From Halichondria panicea (lineage: Eukaryota > Porifera > Demospongiae > Suberitida > Halichondriidae), in the NCBI RefSeq assembly GCF_963675165.1, contig NC_087377.1, positions 1 through 64,000 of the forward strand: 64,000 nt of DNA, read 5' to 3'. The notes beneath the pieces were generated by a model. The model had not been told where the DNA came from. It saw only the letters and a list, made by a program, of their open reading frames with translations, and did not search any database. Of the stretch, positions 1 through 13,900 are shown piece after piece. The first letter of the stretch is position 1; each line of letters starts with the position of its first letter. A program made the translations under genes and the position numbers.

Positions 1-420
1 AACCCTAACCCTAACCCTAACCCTAACCCTAACCCTAACCCTAACCCTAACCCTAACCCTAACCCTAACCCTAACCCTAACCCTAACCCTAACCCTAACC
101 CTAACCCTAACCCTAACCCTAACCCTAACCCTAACCCTAACCCTAACCCTAACCCTAACCCTAACCCTAACCCTAACCCTAACCCTAACCCTAACCCTAA
201 CCCTAACCCTAACCCTAACCCTAACCCTAACCCTAACCCTAACCCTAACCCTAACCCTAACCCTAACCCTAACCCTAACCCTAACCCTAACCCTAACCCT
301 AACCCTAACCCTAACCCTAACCCTAACCCTAACCCTAACCCTAACCCTAACCCTAACCCTAACCCTAACCCTAACCCTAACCCTAACCCTAACCCTAACC
401 CTAACCCTAACCCTAACCCT
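1..420. repeat. Telomere, (AACCCT)70
   Basis: Seventy uninterrupted AACCCT units with no variant repeats, ending sharply where the 31-bp satellite begins. The C-rich strand reads left to right, so base 1 is the outer end of a chromosome with the TTAGGG telomere of most animals. Confidence 0.98.
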
Positions 421-2117
421 AGTACTTAACCACAACTCTAGCTGTTGTTAGAGTACTTAACCACAACTCTAGCTGTTGTTAGAGTACTTAACCACAACTC
501 TAGCTGTTGTTAGAGTACTTAACCACAACTCTAGCTGTTGTTAGAGTACTTAACCACAACTCTAGCTGTTGTTAGAGTACTTAACCACAACTCTAGCTGT
601 TGTTAGAGTACTTAACCACAACTCTAGCTGTTGTTAGAGTACTTAACCACAACTCTAGCTGTTGTTAGAGTACTTAACCACAACTCTAGCTGTTGTTAGA
701 GTACTTAACCACAACTCTAGCTGTTGTTAGAGTACTTAACCACAACTCTAGCTGTTGTTAGAGTACTTAACCACAACTCTAGCTGTTGTTAGAGTACTTA
801 ACCACAACTCTAGCTGTTGTTAGAGTACTTAACCACAACTCTAGCTGTTGTTAGAGTACTTAACCACAACTCTAGCTGTTGTTAGAGTACTTAACCACAA
901 CTCTAGCTGTTGTTAGAGTACTTAACCACAACTCTAGCTGTTGTTAGAGTACTTAACCACAACTCTAGCTGTTGTTAGAGTACTTAACCACAACTCTAGC
1001 TGTTGTTAGAGTACTTAACCACAACTCTAGCTGTTGTTAGAGTACTTAACCACAACTCTAGCTGTTGTTAGAGTACTTAACCACAACTCTAGCTGTTGTT
1101 AGAGTACTTAACCACAACTCTAGCTGTTGTTAGAGTACTTAACCACAACTCTAGCTGTTGTTAGAGTACTTAACCACAACTCTAGCTGTTGTTAGAGTAC
1201 TTAACCACAACTCTAGCTGTTGTTAGAGTACTTAACCACAACTCTAGCTGTTGTTAGAGTACTTAACCACAACTCTAGCTGTTGTTAGAGTACTTAACCA
1301 CAACTCTAGCTGTTGTTAGAGTACTTAACCACAACTCTAGCTGTTGTTAGAGTACTTAACCACAACTCTAGCTGTTGTTAGAGTACTTAACCACAACTCT
1401 AGCTGTTGTTAGAGTACTTAACCACAACTCTAGCTGTTGTTAGAGTACTTAACCACAACTCTAGCTGTTGTTAGAGTACTTAACCACAACTCTAGCTGTT
1501 GTTAGAGTACTTAACCACAACTCTAGCTGTTGTTAGAGTACTTAACCACAACTCTAGCTGTTGTTAGAGTACTTAACCACAACTCTAGCTGTTGTTAGAG
1601 TACTTAACCACAACTCTAGCTGTTGTTAGAGTACTTAACCACAACTCTAGCTGTTGTTAGAGTACTTAACCACAACTCTAGCTGTTGTTAGAGTACTTAA
1701 CCACAACTCTAGCTGTTGTTAGAGTACTTAACCACAACTCTAGCTGTTGTTAGAGTACTTAACCACAACTCTAGCTGTTGTTAGAGTACTTAACCACAAC
1801 TCTAGCTGTTGTTAGAGTACTTAACCACAACTCTAGCTGTTGTTAGAGTACTTAACCACAACTCTAGCTGTTGTTAGAGTACTTAACCACAACTCTAGCT
1901 GTTGTTAGAGTACTTAACCACAACTCTAGCTGTTGTTAGAGTACTTAACCACAACTCTAGCTGTTGTTAGAGTACTTAACCACAACTCTAGCTGTTGTTA
2001 GAGTACTTAACCACAACTCTAGCTGTTGTTAGAGTACTTAACCACAACTCTAGCTGTTGTTAGAGTACTTAACCACAACTCTAGCTGTTGTTAGAGTACT
2101 TAACCACAACTCTAGCT
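421..2117. repeat. 31-bp subtelomeric satellite
   Basis: Fifty-four full units of 31 bp plus a 23-bp partial, essentially identical to one another, directly abutting the telomere. Each unit opens with the palindrome AGTACT and holds a small dyad (ACAAC ... GTTGT, 7-nt spacer). The near-perfect homogeneity implies recent amplification or ongoing homogenisation. No coding frame is plausible. Confidence 0.97.
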
Positions 2118-2604
2118 CAAGTACTTTACCGCACACTCTAGCCAACTTTCCCACCCTCAGCCACGCCCACCCTCCTCCCTTTTTGCTCACTCTCTTTTAT
2201 AGCAGATGATGGCAATACTTCAGTACTTATGGTTTCTAAATTCCATAGCATATCTACTTTGGCTTCCTTTGGCTTCCTCTACTGCACTGAGGTACTACTT
2301 TTACTTTACTTAAAATACAAACTTTTAATAAGCTAAACTACCTTCTGCACTTGTTTTCATATTGCAAAACAACTTTGACTGACTTCACTTTTTTTTTCAG
2401 CAAACCACTATTAACAAAACAACTTTTTTTTCACTTAAACCAGCAAATACTGCACTAATAAAGCTAACCTACTTTTGTCTTTTCATCATCAAGCACTACT
2501 TAAGCTTATAAGCAAAACCACTTTTTTCTTTTCTTTTCATGTTTACTGCACTTTTTTCTTCACTAAAACAAACAATGCACTAAGCAAAACCACTAATTTA
2601 TTGT
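2118..2604. other. Unique AT-rich spacer between two satellites
   Basis: A degenerate stretch rich in pyrimidine runs (CTTTTT, ACTTTT) with no convincing coding frame. It begins with one diverged half-unit of the 31-bp satellite. Nothing else recognisable. Confidence 0.6.
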
Positions 2605-4277
2605 AAGGCTCCCTGTCAGAAGCTGGCTAAACCTGCAAATGAAATATTGCACACTATTTGCTCTCCCTTTTTGCCTAATGTTTTTTAGATTAGGGCGTGC
2701 AAGGCTCCCCGTCAGAAGCTGGCTAAACCAGCAAATGAAATATTGCACACTATTTAAATACGGGCTCTCCCTTTTTGCCTAATGTTTTTTAGATTAGGGC
2801 GTGCAAGGCTCCCCGTCAGAAGCTGGCTAAACCAGCAAATGAAATATTGCACACTATTTAAATACGGGCTCTCCCTTTTTGCCTAATGTTTTTTAGATTA
2901 GGGCGTGCAAGGCTCCCCGTCAGAAGCTGGCTAAACCAGCAAATGAAATATTGCACACTATTTAAATACGGGCTCTCCCTTTTTGCCTAATGTTTTTTAG
3001 ATTAGGGCGTGCAAGGCTCCCCGTCAGAAGCTGGCTAAACCAGCAAATGAAATATTGCACACTATTTAAATACGGGCTCTCCCTTTTTGCCTAATGTTTT
3101 TTAGATTAGGGCGTGCAAGGCTCCCCGTCAGAAGCTGGCTAAACCAGCAAATGAAATATTGCACACTATTTAAATACGGGCTCTCCCTTTTTGCCTAATG
3201 TTTTTTAGATTAGGGCGTGCAAGGCTCCCCGTCAGAAGCTGGCTAAACCAGCAAATGAAATATTGCACACTATTTAAATACGGGCTCTCCCTTTTTGCCT
3301 AATGTTTTTTAGATTAGGGCGTGCAAGGCTCCCCGTCAGAAGCTGGCTAAACCAGCAAATGAAATATTGCACACTATTTAAATACGGGCTCTCCCTTTTT
3401 GCCTAATGTTTTTTAGATTAGGGCGTGCAAGGCTCCCCGTCAGAAGCTGGCTAAACCAGCAAATGAAATATTGCACACTATTTAAATACGGGCTCTCCCT
3501 TTTTGCCTAATGTTTTTTAGATTAGGGCGTGCAAGGCTCCCCGTCAGAAGCTGGCTAAACCAGCAAATGAAATATTGCACACTATTTAAATACGGGCTCT
3601 CCCTTTTTGCCTAATGTTTTTTAGATTAGGGCGTGCAAGGCTCCCCGTCAGAAGCTGGCTAAACCAGCAAATGAAATATTGCACACTATTTAAATACGGG
3701 CTCTCCCTTTTTGCCTAATGTTTTTTAGATTAGGGCGTGCAAGGCTCCCCGTCAGAAGCTGGCTAAACCAGCAAATGAAATATTGCACACTATTTAAATG
3801 CGGGCTCTCCCTTTTTGCCTAATGTTTTTTAGATTAGGGCGTGCAAGGCTCCCCGTCAGAAGCTGGCTAAACCAGCAAATGAAATATTGCACACTATTTA
3901 AATGCGGGCTCTCCCTTTTTGCCTAATGTTTTTTAGATTAGGGCGTGCAAGGCTCCCCGTCAGAAGCTGGCTAAACCAGCAAATGAAATATTGCACACTA
4001 TTTAAATGCGGGCTCTCCCTTTTTGCCTAATGTTTTTTAGATTAGGGCGTGCAAGGCTCCCCGTCAGAAGCTGGCTAAACCAGCAAATGAAATATTGCAC
4101 ACTATTTAAATACGGGCTCTCCCTTTTTGCCTAATTTTTTTAGATTAGGGCGTGCAAGGCTCCCCGTCAGAAGCTGGCTAAACCAGCAAATGAAATATTG
4201 CACACTATTTAAACACGGGCTTGCCTAATTTTTTTAGATAGCAGGCAAAACCAGCAAATAAATTATTGCACACTATA
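2605..4277. repeat. 104-bp subtelomeric satellite
   Basis: About 16 head-to-tail units. The consensus is 104 bp; the first unit (2605-2700) is short by 8 bp and the last is truncated and diverged. Three adjacent units (near 3800, 3904 and 4008) share an A-to-G variant, showing local homogenisation. Every unit carries GATTAGGGC, a telomere-like hexamer inside a non-telomeric repeat. No coding potential. Confidence 0.96.
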
Positions 4278-5256
4278 ATGATGCTAGTCATCTTAATTGT
4301 ATGTACAGCATGATATGTTTTACCTCCTTCTTTTTTAATTGTCTCGAATGAGCAAAAACATAATCACACTATTTACGACTAACGTTTGGCCTGGAGTCTC
4401 CTCTTGATACTTGGTGTTTCTTGATACTTGGCGTCTTTGATGTCTCTTAATATTCTGATGCTCTTGTCTGTAAGAAAAAAAATACTGATTTAACTTAAGA
4501 ATTTTATTTACCTAAAAAAAAGTGTTGAGCTGTTTTTGAACTTAATACACGCGCCAGGAGAAGAATCGAGGCTAATTACTACCAGTCTCGATTTCAGGCC
4601 GCGACAAAAAATAAAAAGCTGCCATAGCAGGCGGCTTACATACACACAAGCTACAAGCTAAAGCCAGCGCTCAGCTGTAGGAGGCTTGAAGCTGACATTG
4701 GGAAGCTGACATTGGTAGGATTGAAGCTGGTAGGCAGCTATACCAACACTTAGACACTGACCTGACACAAGCTACTTCGATCAGGCAATTAAGCTAACAC
4801 AAAGCCAGTGCTAGCTAACACAAAGCTCTACAAACCTTATAGCTTGGAGCAGTACTGGGTTAGGTAGAGGAGATCTGATGGACATAGAGGCTGCTGGGCT
4901 GGGTTCCTCAGTAGAGTATAGAGAAGGTAGAAGAGAACTTGAGGTAGAGCAGAGGTAGAAGAGGCTGAATAATGAGCTAGACTGCTGGGTTGCTAGTTAA
5001 ACTAAAATCGTTCTCACTAAGGTTTCTCCAGCATTACCTTATATGGTAGTACATCACATTCCATATTACAGAGTCTTGGCAAGGTTTCTCCAGCATTACC
5101 TTACTTGGTAGTACATTACATTCCATATTACAAGAGTTTAAAGGTTCATAACTGTCAACACATTCAGATGACTAATAAAGATTAATGTACTAAATTGCTG
5201 TATAAATCATTGAAATTGCGGCACAAGTTCATAATGAATTAATGAATTAGCATACA
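4278..5256. other. Unique subtelomeric segment with small duplications
   Basis: No gene found. Visible structure: a short duplicated phrase (CTTGATACTTGG, 4400-4430); a fragment of the CTCGATT/GGCCGC foldback-element family near 4565-4605; GGTAGA/GCTAGC-rich low-complexity sequence at 4670-4990; and a ~73-bp direct duplication (5018-5080 against 5080-5145). Confidence 0.6.
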
Positions 5257-8200
5257 CTCGCTTTGGTTGTTCCACCCTAATTACTGTACACCCCTAGAGA
5301 GTACAGAACAAGGTAAACAGTGAACAGTAAGGTATCATGTCTCAGAACAACATAGAAGGACATGTGGCATGCTCGGTACGATCATGTAGCTATTCTGCTG
5401 TCCAATCACCAGTAAGTGTCATTGCGCCCTCTGTTCCGATTTATAAATCCCAGGGTCACAGCTAGTCCCTAAGGCAGGGCCTAGCACAGGCTCTACATCA
5501 CCCTGAGGCATGATCCCAACTGTACAAAGCTCTAATCAGTACTAACCTAGATACAAAGATAATGGGCCACCTGCCATGCACACAAGCTCAAAGCTATTTT
5601 ATAATTAACACACAGTAACTTACCCACTGGAATAGGTAGCACTCAATGGAGGTTTCCTCCTGTTCAGATGATGGAGTGGTTGGTTGATCCATTGTATGGT
5701 GGTACTCCCTCCGTTGCACATGAAGAGAGAGAGAGGGATAGAATAGTCACCCATACACCACACAGCTACAAGCATAAGCACAGCATACACTCGCCTTGGT
5801 TGTACCACCCTAATTACTGTACACCCCTAGAGAGTACAGAACAAGGTAAACAGTAAACAGTTAGGTATCATGTCTCAGAACAATATAGAACCTGTGCCAG
5901 GACATGTGGCATGCTCGGTACGATCGGGTCATGACAACGTAGCTATTCTGCCTCATTCCTGTCCAATCACCAGTAAGTGTCATTGCGCCCCCACTGGGCA
6001 GTATTGCTCTGTTCCGATTTCTAAATCCCATGCCTTCAGGGCTACCGATACCGCAACGCGATGGCAGGATCCCAAAAGCAAGGAATCTAGAAATCGAACA
6101 GAGGCTATACTGTCAAGTTTTCCCAAAGGTAAGGATCGCTCAAGACGCTCGACTTGCTGATCATACAACAGGTCAACAGGGTCACAGCTAGTCCCTAAGG
6201 CAGGGCCTAGCACAGGCTCTACATCACCCTGAGGCATGATCCCAACTGTACAAAGCTCTAATCAGTACTAACCTAGATACAAACCTAGATACAAAGATAA
6301 TGGGCCACCTGCCATGCACACAAGCTCAAAGTTATTTTATAATTAACCTTACCCACTGGTTAAGTCAATGGAGGTCTCCTCCTGTTCAAGTGGCAGGATG
6401 ATGGAGTGGTTGGTTAGTCCATTCTATGTGGTACTCCCTCCGTTGCACATGAAGAGAGAGAGAGAGGGATAGAATAGTCACCCATACACCACACAGCTAC
6501 AAGCATAAGCACAGCATACACTCGTACCACTCTAATTACTGTACACCAGTACAGAACAAGGTAAACAGTAAACAGTTAGGTATCATGTCTCAGAACAATA
6601 TAAATCCTGTGCCAGGACATGTGGCATGCTCGGTACGATCGGGTCATGACAACGTAGCTATTCTGTTTCATTCCTGTCCAATCACCAGTAAGTGTCATTG
6701 CGCCCCACTGGGCAGTATTGCTCTGTTCCGATTTCTAAATCCCCTGCCTTCAGGGCTACCGATACCGCAACGCAATGGCAGGATCCCAAAAGCAAGGAAT
6801 CTAGAAATCAAACAGAGGCTATACTGTCAAGTTTTCCCAAAGGTAAGGATCGCTCAAGACGCTCGACTTGCTGATCATACAACAGGTCAACAGGGTCACA
6901 GCTAGTCCCTAAGGCAGGGCCTAGCACAGGCTCTACATCACCCTGAGGCATGATCCCAACTGTACAAAGCTCTAATCAGTACTAACCTAGATACAAAGAT
7001 AATGGGCCACCTGCCATGCACACAAGCTCAAAGTTATTTTATAATTAACCTTACCCACTGGAATAGGTAGCACTCAATGGAGGTCTCCTCCTGTTCAAGT
7101 GGCAGGATGATGGAGTGATTGGTTGGTCCATTCTATGGTGGTACTCCCTCCGTTGCACAGAAGAGAGAGAGAGAGGGATAGAATAGTCACCCATACACCA
7201 CACAGCTACAAGCATAAGCACAGCATACACTCGTACCACCCTAATTACTGTACACCCCTAGAGAGTACAGAACAAGGTAAACAGTAAACAGTTAGGTATC
7301 ATGTCTCAGAACAATATAAAACCTGTGCCAGGACATGTGGCATGCTCGGTACGATCGGGTCATGACAACGTAGCTAATCTGCTTCATTCCTGTCCAATCA
7401 CCAGTAAGTGTCATTGCGCCCCCACTGGGCAGTATTGCTCTGTTCCGATTTCTAAATCCCCTGCCTTCAGGGCTACCGATACCGCAACGCGATGGCAGGA
7501 TCCCAAAAGCAAGGAATCTAGAAATCGAACAGAGGCTATACTGTCAAGTTTTCCCAAAGGTAAGGATCGCTCAAGACGCTCGACTTGCTGATCACACAAC
7601 AGGTCAACAGGGTCACAGCTAGTCCCTAAGGCAGGGCCTAGCACAGGCTCTACATCACCCTGAGGCATGATCCCAACTGTACAAAGCTCTAATCAGTACT
7701 AACATAGATACAAAGATAATGGGCCACCTGCCATTATTTTATAATTAACACACAGTAACTTACCCACTGGAATAGGTAGGAGGTCTCCTCTGTTCAAGTG
7801 GCAGGATGATGGAGTAGTTGGTGGGTCCATTCTATGGTGGTACTACCTCCGTTGCACATGAAGAGAGAGAGAGGGATAGAATAGTCACCCATACACCACA
7901 CAGCTACAAGCATAAGCACTGGTACCACCCTAATCACTGTACACCCCTAGAGAGTACAGAACAAGGTAAACAGTGAACAGTTAGGTATCATGTCTCAGAA
8001 CAACATAGAACCTGTGCCAGGACATGTGGCATGCTCGGTACGATCGGGTCATGACAACGTAGCTATCCTGTATCATTCCTGTCCAATCACCAGTAAGTGT
8101 CATTGCACCCCCACTGGGCAGTATTGCTCTGTTCCGATTTCTAAATCCCATGCCTTCAGGGCTACCGATACTGCAACGCGATGGCAGGATCCCAAAAGCA

Positions 8201-10720
8201 AGGAATCTAGAAATCGAACAGAGGCTATACTGTCAAGTTTTCCCAAAGGTAAGGATCGCTCAAGACGCTCGACTTGCTGATCATACAACAGGTCAACAGG
8301 ATCACAGCTAGTCCCTAAGGCAGGGCCTAGCACAGGCTCTACATCACCCTGAGGCAAGCTCTAATCAGTACTAACCTAGATACAAAGCCACCTGCCATGC
8401 ACACAAGCTCAAAGTTATTTTATAATTAACACACAGTAACTTACCCACTGGAATAGGTAGCACTCAATGGAGGTCTCCTCCTGTTCAAGTGGCAGGAGTG
8501 GTTGGTTGGTCCATTCTATGGTGGTACTCCCTCCGTTGCACATGAAGAGAGAGAGAGAGAGGGATAGAATAGTCACCCATACACCACACAGCTACAAGCA
8601 TAAGCACAGCATACACCCTAATTACTGTACACCCCTAGAGAGTACAGAACAAGGTAAACAGTGAACAGTTAGGTATCATGTCTCAGAACAACATAGAATC
8701 TGTGCCAGGACATGTGGCATGCTCGGTACGATCGGGTCATGACAACGTAGCTATTCTGCATCATTCCTGTCCAATCACCAGTAAGTGTCATTGCGCCCCC
8801 ACTGGGCAGTATTGCTCTGTTCCGATTTCTAAATCCCATGCCTTCAGGGCTACCGATACCGCAACGCGATGGCAGGATCCCAAAAGCAAGGAATCTAGAA
8901 ATCGAACAGAGGCTATACTGTAAAGTTTTCCCAAAGGTAAGGATCGCTCAAGACGCTCGACTTGCTGATCATACAACAGGTCAACAGGGTCACAGCTAGT
9001 CCCTAAGGCAGGGCCTAGCACAGGCTCTACATCACTCTGAGGCATGATCCCAACTGTACAAAGCTCTAATCAGTACTAACCTAGATACAAAGATAATGGG
9101 CCACCTGCCATGCACACAAGCTCAAAGTTATTTTATAATTTACACACAGTAACTTACCCACTGGAATAGGTAGGAGGTCTCCTCCTGTTCAAGTGGCAGG
9201 ATGATGGAGTGGTTGGTTGGTCCATTCTATGGTGGTACTCCCTCCATGTGCAATGGAGAGAGAGAGAGGGATAGAATAGTCACCCATACACCACACAGCA
9301 TACACTCGCCTTGGTGGTTGTACCACCCTAATTACTGTACACCCCTAGAGAGTACAGAACAAGGTAAACAGTAAACAGTTAGGTATCATGTCTCAGAACA
9401 ACATAGAACCTGTGCCAGGACATGTGGCATGCTCGGTACGATCGGGTCATGACAACGTAGCTATTCTGCATCATTCCTGTCCAATCACCAGTAAGTGTCA
9501 TTGCGCCCCCACTGGGCAGTATTGCTCTGTTCCGATTTCTAAATCCCATGCCTTCAGGGCTACCGATACCGCAACGCGATGGCAGGATCCCAAAAGCAAG
9601 GAATCTAGAAATCGAACAGAGGCTATACTGTCAAGTTTTCCCAAAGGTAAGGATCGCTCAAGACGCTCGACTTGCTGATCATACAACAGGTCAACAGGGT
9701 CACAGCTAGTCCCTAAGGCAGGGCCTAGCACAGGCTCTACATCACTCTGAGGCATGATCCCAACTGTACAAAGCTCTAATCAGTACTAACCTAGATACAA
9801 AGATAATGGGCCACCTGCCATGCACACAAGCTCAAAGTTATTTTATAATTAACACACAGTAACTTACCCACTGGAATAGGTAGGAGGTCTCCTCCTGTTC
9901 AAGTGGCAGGATGATGGAGTGGTTGGTTGGTCCATTCTATGGTGGTACTCCCTCCGTTGCACATGGAGAGAGAGAGAGGGATAGAATAGTCACCCATACA
10001 CCACACAGCATACACTCGCCTTGGTGGTTGTACCACCCTAATTACTGTACACCCCTAGAGAGTACAGAACAAGGTAAACAGTAAACAGTTAGGTATCATG
10101 TCTCAGAACAACATAGAACCTGTGCCAGGACATGTGGCATGCTCGGTACGATCGGGTCATGACAACGTAGCTATTCTGCCTCATTCCTGTCCAATCACCA
10201 TTAAGTATCATTGCGCCCCCACTGGGCAGTATTGCTCTGTTCCGATTTCTAAATCCCATGCCTTCAGGGCTACCGATACCGCAACGCGATGGCAGAATCC
10301 CAAAAACAAGGAATCTAGAAATCGAACAGAGGCTATACTGTCAAGTTTTCCCAAAGGTAAGGATCGCTCAAGACGCTCGACTTGCTGATCATACAACAGG
10401 TCAACAGAGTCACAGCTAGTCCCTAAGGCAGGGCCTAGCACAGGCTCTACATCACCCTGAGGCATGATCCCAACTGTACAACGCTCTAATCAGTACTAAC
10501 CTAGATACAAAGATAATCCATGCACACAAGCTCAAAGCTATTTAATAATAATATTAACACACAGTAACTTACCCACTGGAATAGGTAGCACTCTCTCCTC
10601 CTGTTCAAGTGGCAGGATGATGGAGTGGTTGGTTGGTCCATTGTATGGTGGTACTCCCTCCGTTGCAGAGAGAGGGATAGAGTAGCCATCATGCTGCCAT
10701 ACACGTACACAGCTACAAGC
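5257..10720. repeat. ~0.7-kb subtelomeric satellite array, eight units
   Basis: Head-to-tail units marked by ATGTCTCAGAACAA at 5338, 5870, 6585, 7301, 7990, 8678, 9388 and 10098, with spacings of 532, 715, 716, 689, 688, 710 and 710 bp. The first unit lacks most of its core through several internal deletions. The ~368-bp core is nearly free of indels, while the flanks (GAGAGA runs and the CTCCTCCTGTTC segment) vary in length and frame. Units 7 and 8 are the most alike, so the youngest amplification is near the inner end. Confidence 0.96.
5870..6237. other. Palindromic satellite core with frames open on both strands
   Basis: Representative of seven copies; the others start at 6585, 7301, 7990, 8678, 9388 and 10098. 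Plus strand: a 96-codon frame beginning MSQNNIEPVPG. Minus strand: an overlapping 85-codon frame beginning MPQGDVEPVLG. The two starts resemble each other because the core is an imperfect palindrome centred near 6053: the arm read from 5870 aligns with the complement read from 6237, and a second matched block (CAGTATTGC against CAGTATAGCC) lies 125-128 bp in on each arm. The plus frame is broken in the 6585 copy (one C missing) and has an early stop in the 8678 copy. The minus frame stays open in six copies. I recognise no protein family, so these may be non-coding. Confidence 0.6.
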
Positions 10721-10929
10721 ATAATTTATTTAAAGCGCAGCACTCATAGTAAGTGGGCGGGGCTATTCTTTGGGACAAAGGGCGACTCATTCATGAGACT
10801 ACTATATCATATGCAGGCATGCATGTGGGACAAAGGACGACTCATTCACGAGACTACTATCATGCAGGCATGCATGATTCCGCTATAATTAATGATTAAT
10901 TAATGGCAAAATTATTTTTATTATATTAA

Positions 10930-13900
10930 TGGCAAAATAGCAGTTAGGTGTCTATTATTGTGTGTCAGTCTCTTAGTTGTCCTGCGAGTGTCCATAATTA
11001 TTCAATCCATGGGCAAGGGAGGGCAGCAAATTGTATCATGATCGTAATAAAAAGGCGTATTACATGGTATAGTAGAGTCTGTCCCGGGTGGTGTGCTGTC
11101 CTAGCTGGTAGTAGGTAGGTCTTGTAGTGTTGGTTAGTTGGTGATGCTGGCTCTTAGTAGAACTTGCTGCTCCCTCCGACTAGGTGTGGGGATAAAGACA
11201 CGGATGATGTGTGATGTGTGTACTGTACACAAAAACACAGCATGTACGACACAATGCATGGGTGGAGGTGTGGTCAAGAGGGTTACCATGTATGGGGGTG
11301 TGACCACATATCAGTACAGTGAGTGGGGGTGTGGCCCCATATATACAGGATGTGCAGGTACAATGTGTGGATAGAGGTGTGGTCTGCACTGATAATAATG
11401 AAGTGATTCCGTATGACCAGGTGAAAAACATAAAACAACCAAACCGACAATATACTAGACTATAGAATGAACTAAGAATGAACTAAGAATAAGCTTAGCC
11501 TGCGTAAGCAAGTTGGAGGAAGAAGCTGAGCAGAACAGAAACCGATCCAAACAGTGGCATACATTAATTTAGTGTAATAATTATACAGAATAACTTCTCC
11601 TGCATTGGTCCATCAGAGCAGTGGAGCCATCATCAGATCATTGCCACCATGGGAGTCCTCTCTATACAAACTTACAACACACTTCACACTTCATGTAATA
11701 AAAATGGAAGACACTCCCACGCACCATGCAAAGCTATGGTTTCCTGGCATTGAAATGTGAACAACTATACAACATTTCTCGAGGGCTCAAATAATGAACT
11801 TTCCCGCTACACAGTAGTAGAGGTCAATGCATAAGTGGAGTTAACTACCTAATACTGGGTACAATAATAAAATACAATTTCTTAAGCCAAGAGTAGAAGA
11901 AATGTTTTAAACTGGCTAGTCAATTGCATCTGACCCAAAACAGAGAAGGTACCGTACAATAATTATTAGACTATACCTTGTGTGGCCGACTCCCTTTGTT
12001 TAGAGTAGCCTTTCCTGTCAGAAAATCACATACACTGCCTGCAGATTGAGTGATGAAGAAAGGGGAGCTCAAGATGCTACTCTACAGTCAATTACTGATA
12101 ATGTTACGAAATGTACAAGCAACAGAATATTCGTACATGATACAGTAACTGGACCTTTGGTGTCTATTATTGTGTGTCAGTCTCTTAGTTGTCCTGCAAG
12201 TGTCCATAATTATTCAATCCATTGGCGAGGGAGGGCAGCAAATTGTATCATGATCGTAATACAAAGGCGTATTACATGGGTATAGTAGAGTCTGTCCCGG
12301 GTGGTGTGCTGTCCTAGCTGGTAGTAGGTAGGTCTTGTAGAGTGTTGGTTAGTGGGTGATGCTGGCTCTTAGTAGAACTTGCTGCTCCCTCCGACTAGGT
12401 GTGGGGATAAAGACACGGATGATGTGTGTACTGTACACAAAAACACAGCATAGGATTGGGGTGTGGTCAAGAGGGTTACCATGTATGGGGGTGTGACCAC
12501 ATATCAGTACAGTGAGTGGGGGTGTGGCCCCATATATACAGGATGTGCAGATACAATGTGTGGATAGAGGTGTGGTCTGCACTGTATAAAAATTAATGAA
12601 GTGATTCCGTATGACCAGGTGAAAAACATAAAACAACCAAACCGACAATATACTAGACTATAGAATGAACTAAGAATGAACTAATTAAGAATAAGCTTAG
12701 CCTGCGTAAGCAAGTTGGAGGAAGAAGCTGAGCAGAACAGAAACCGATCCAAACAGTGGCATACATTAATTTAGTGTAATAATTATACAGAATAACTTCT
12801 CCTGCATTGGTCCATCAGAGCAGTGGAGCCATCATCAGATCATTGCCACCATGGGAGTCCTCTCTGTACAAACTTACAACACACTTCACACTTCATGTAA
12901 TAAAAATGGAAGACATTCCCACGCACCATGCAAAGCTATGGTTTCCTGGCATTGAAATGTGAACAACTATACAACATTTCTCGAGGGCTCAAATAATGAA
13001 CTTTCCCGCTACACAGTAGTAGAGGTCAATGCATAAGTGGAGTTAACTACCTAATGCTGGTACAATAATAAAATACAATTTCTTGAGTAGAAGAAATGTT
13101 TTAAACTGGCTAGTGATTGAAGGCAATTGCATCTGACCCAAAACAGAGAAGATCATCTAAGTACCGTACAATAATTATTAGACTATACCTTGTGTGGCCG
13201 ACTCCCTCTGTTTAGAGTAGCCTTTCCTGTCAGAAAATTACATACACTGCCTGCAGATTGAGTGATGAAGAAAGGGGAGCTAAATTAAGATGCTCCTCTA
13301 CAGTCAATTACTGATAATGTTACGAAATGTACAAGCAACAGTCTATTATTGTGTGTCAGTCTCTTAGTTGTCCTGCGAGTGTCCATAATTATTCAATCCA
13401 TGGGCGAGGGAGGGCAGCAAATTGTATCATGATCGTAATACAAAGGCATATTACATGGTATAGTAGAGTCTGTCCCGGGTGGTGTGCTGTCCTAGCTGGT
13501 AGTAGGTAGGTCTTGTAGTGTGTTGGTTAGTTGGTGATGCTGGCTCTTAGTAGAACTTGCTGCTCCCTCCGACTAGGTGTGGGGATAAAGACACGGATGA
13601 TGTGTGTACTGTACTGTACATAAAAACACAGCATGTACGACACAATGCATGGGTGGAGGTGTGGTCAAGAGGGTTACCATGTATGGGGGTGTGACCACAT
13701 ATCAGTACAGTGAGTGGGGGTGTGGCCCCATATATACAGGATGTGCAGGTACAATGTGTGGATAGAGGTGTGGTCTGCACTGTATAAAAATTAATGAAGT
13801 GATTCCGTATGACCAGGTGAAAAACATAAAACAACCAAACCGACAATAATTATACTAGACTATAGAATGAACTAAGAATGAACTAATTAAGAATAAGCTT

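Noticed and set aside
421-4277. CRISPR-like regular repeats
   Set aside because: The repeats are contiguous with no unique spacers, and the context is a eukaryotic telomere.
7051-7239. Minus-strand frame with a signal-peptide-like start (YAVLMLVAVWCMG) and a donor after TATTCCAGTGG
   Set aside because: The frame after the hydrophobic stretch changes between satellite units through indels, so it is not maintained. A conserved donor alone is not enough.
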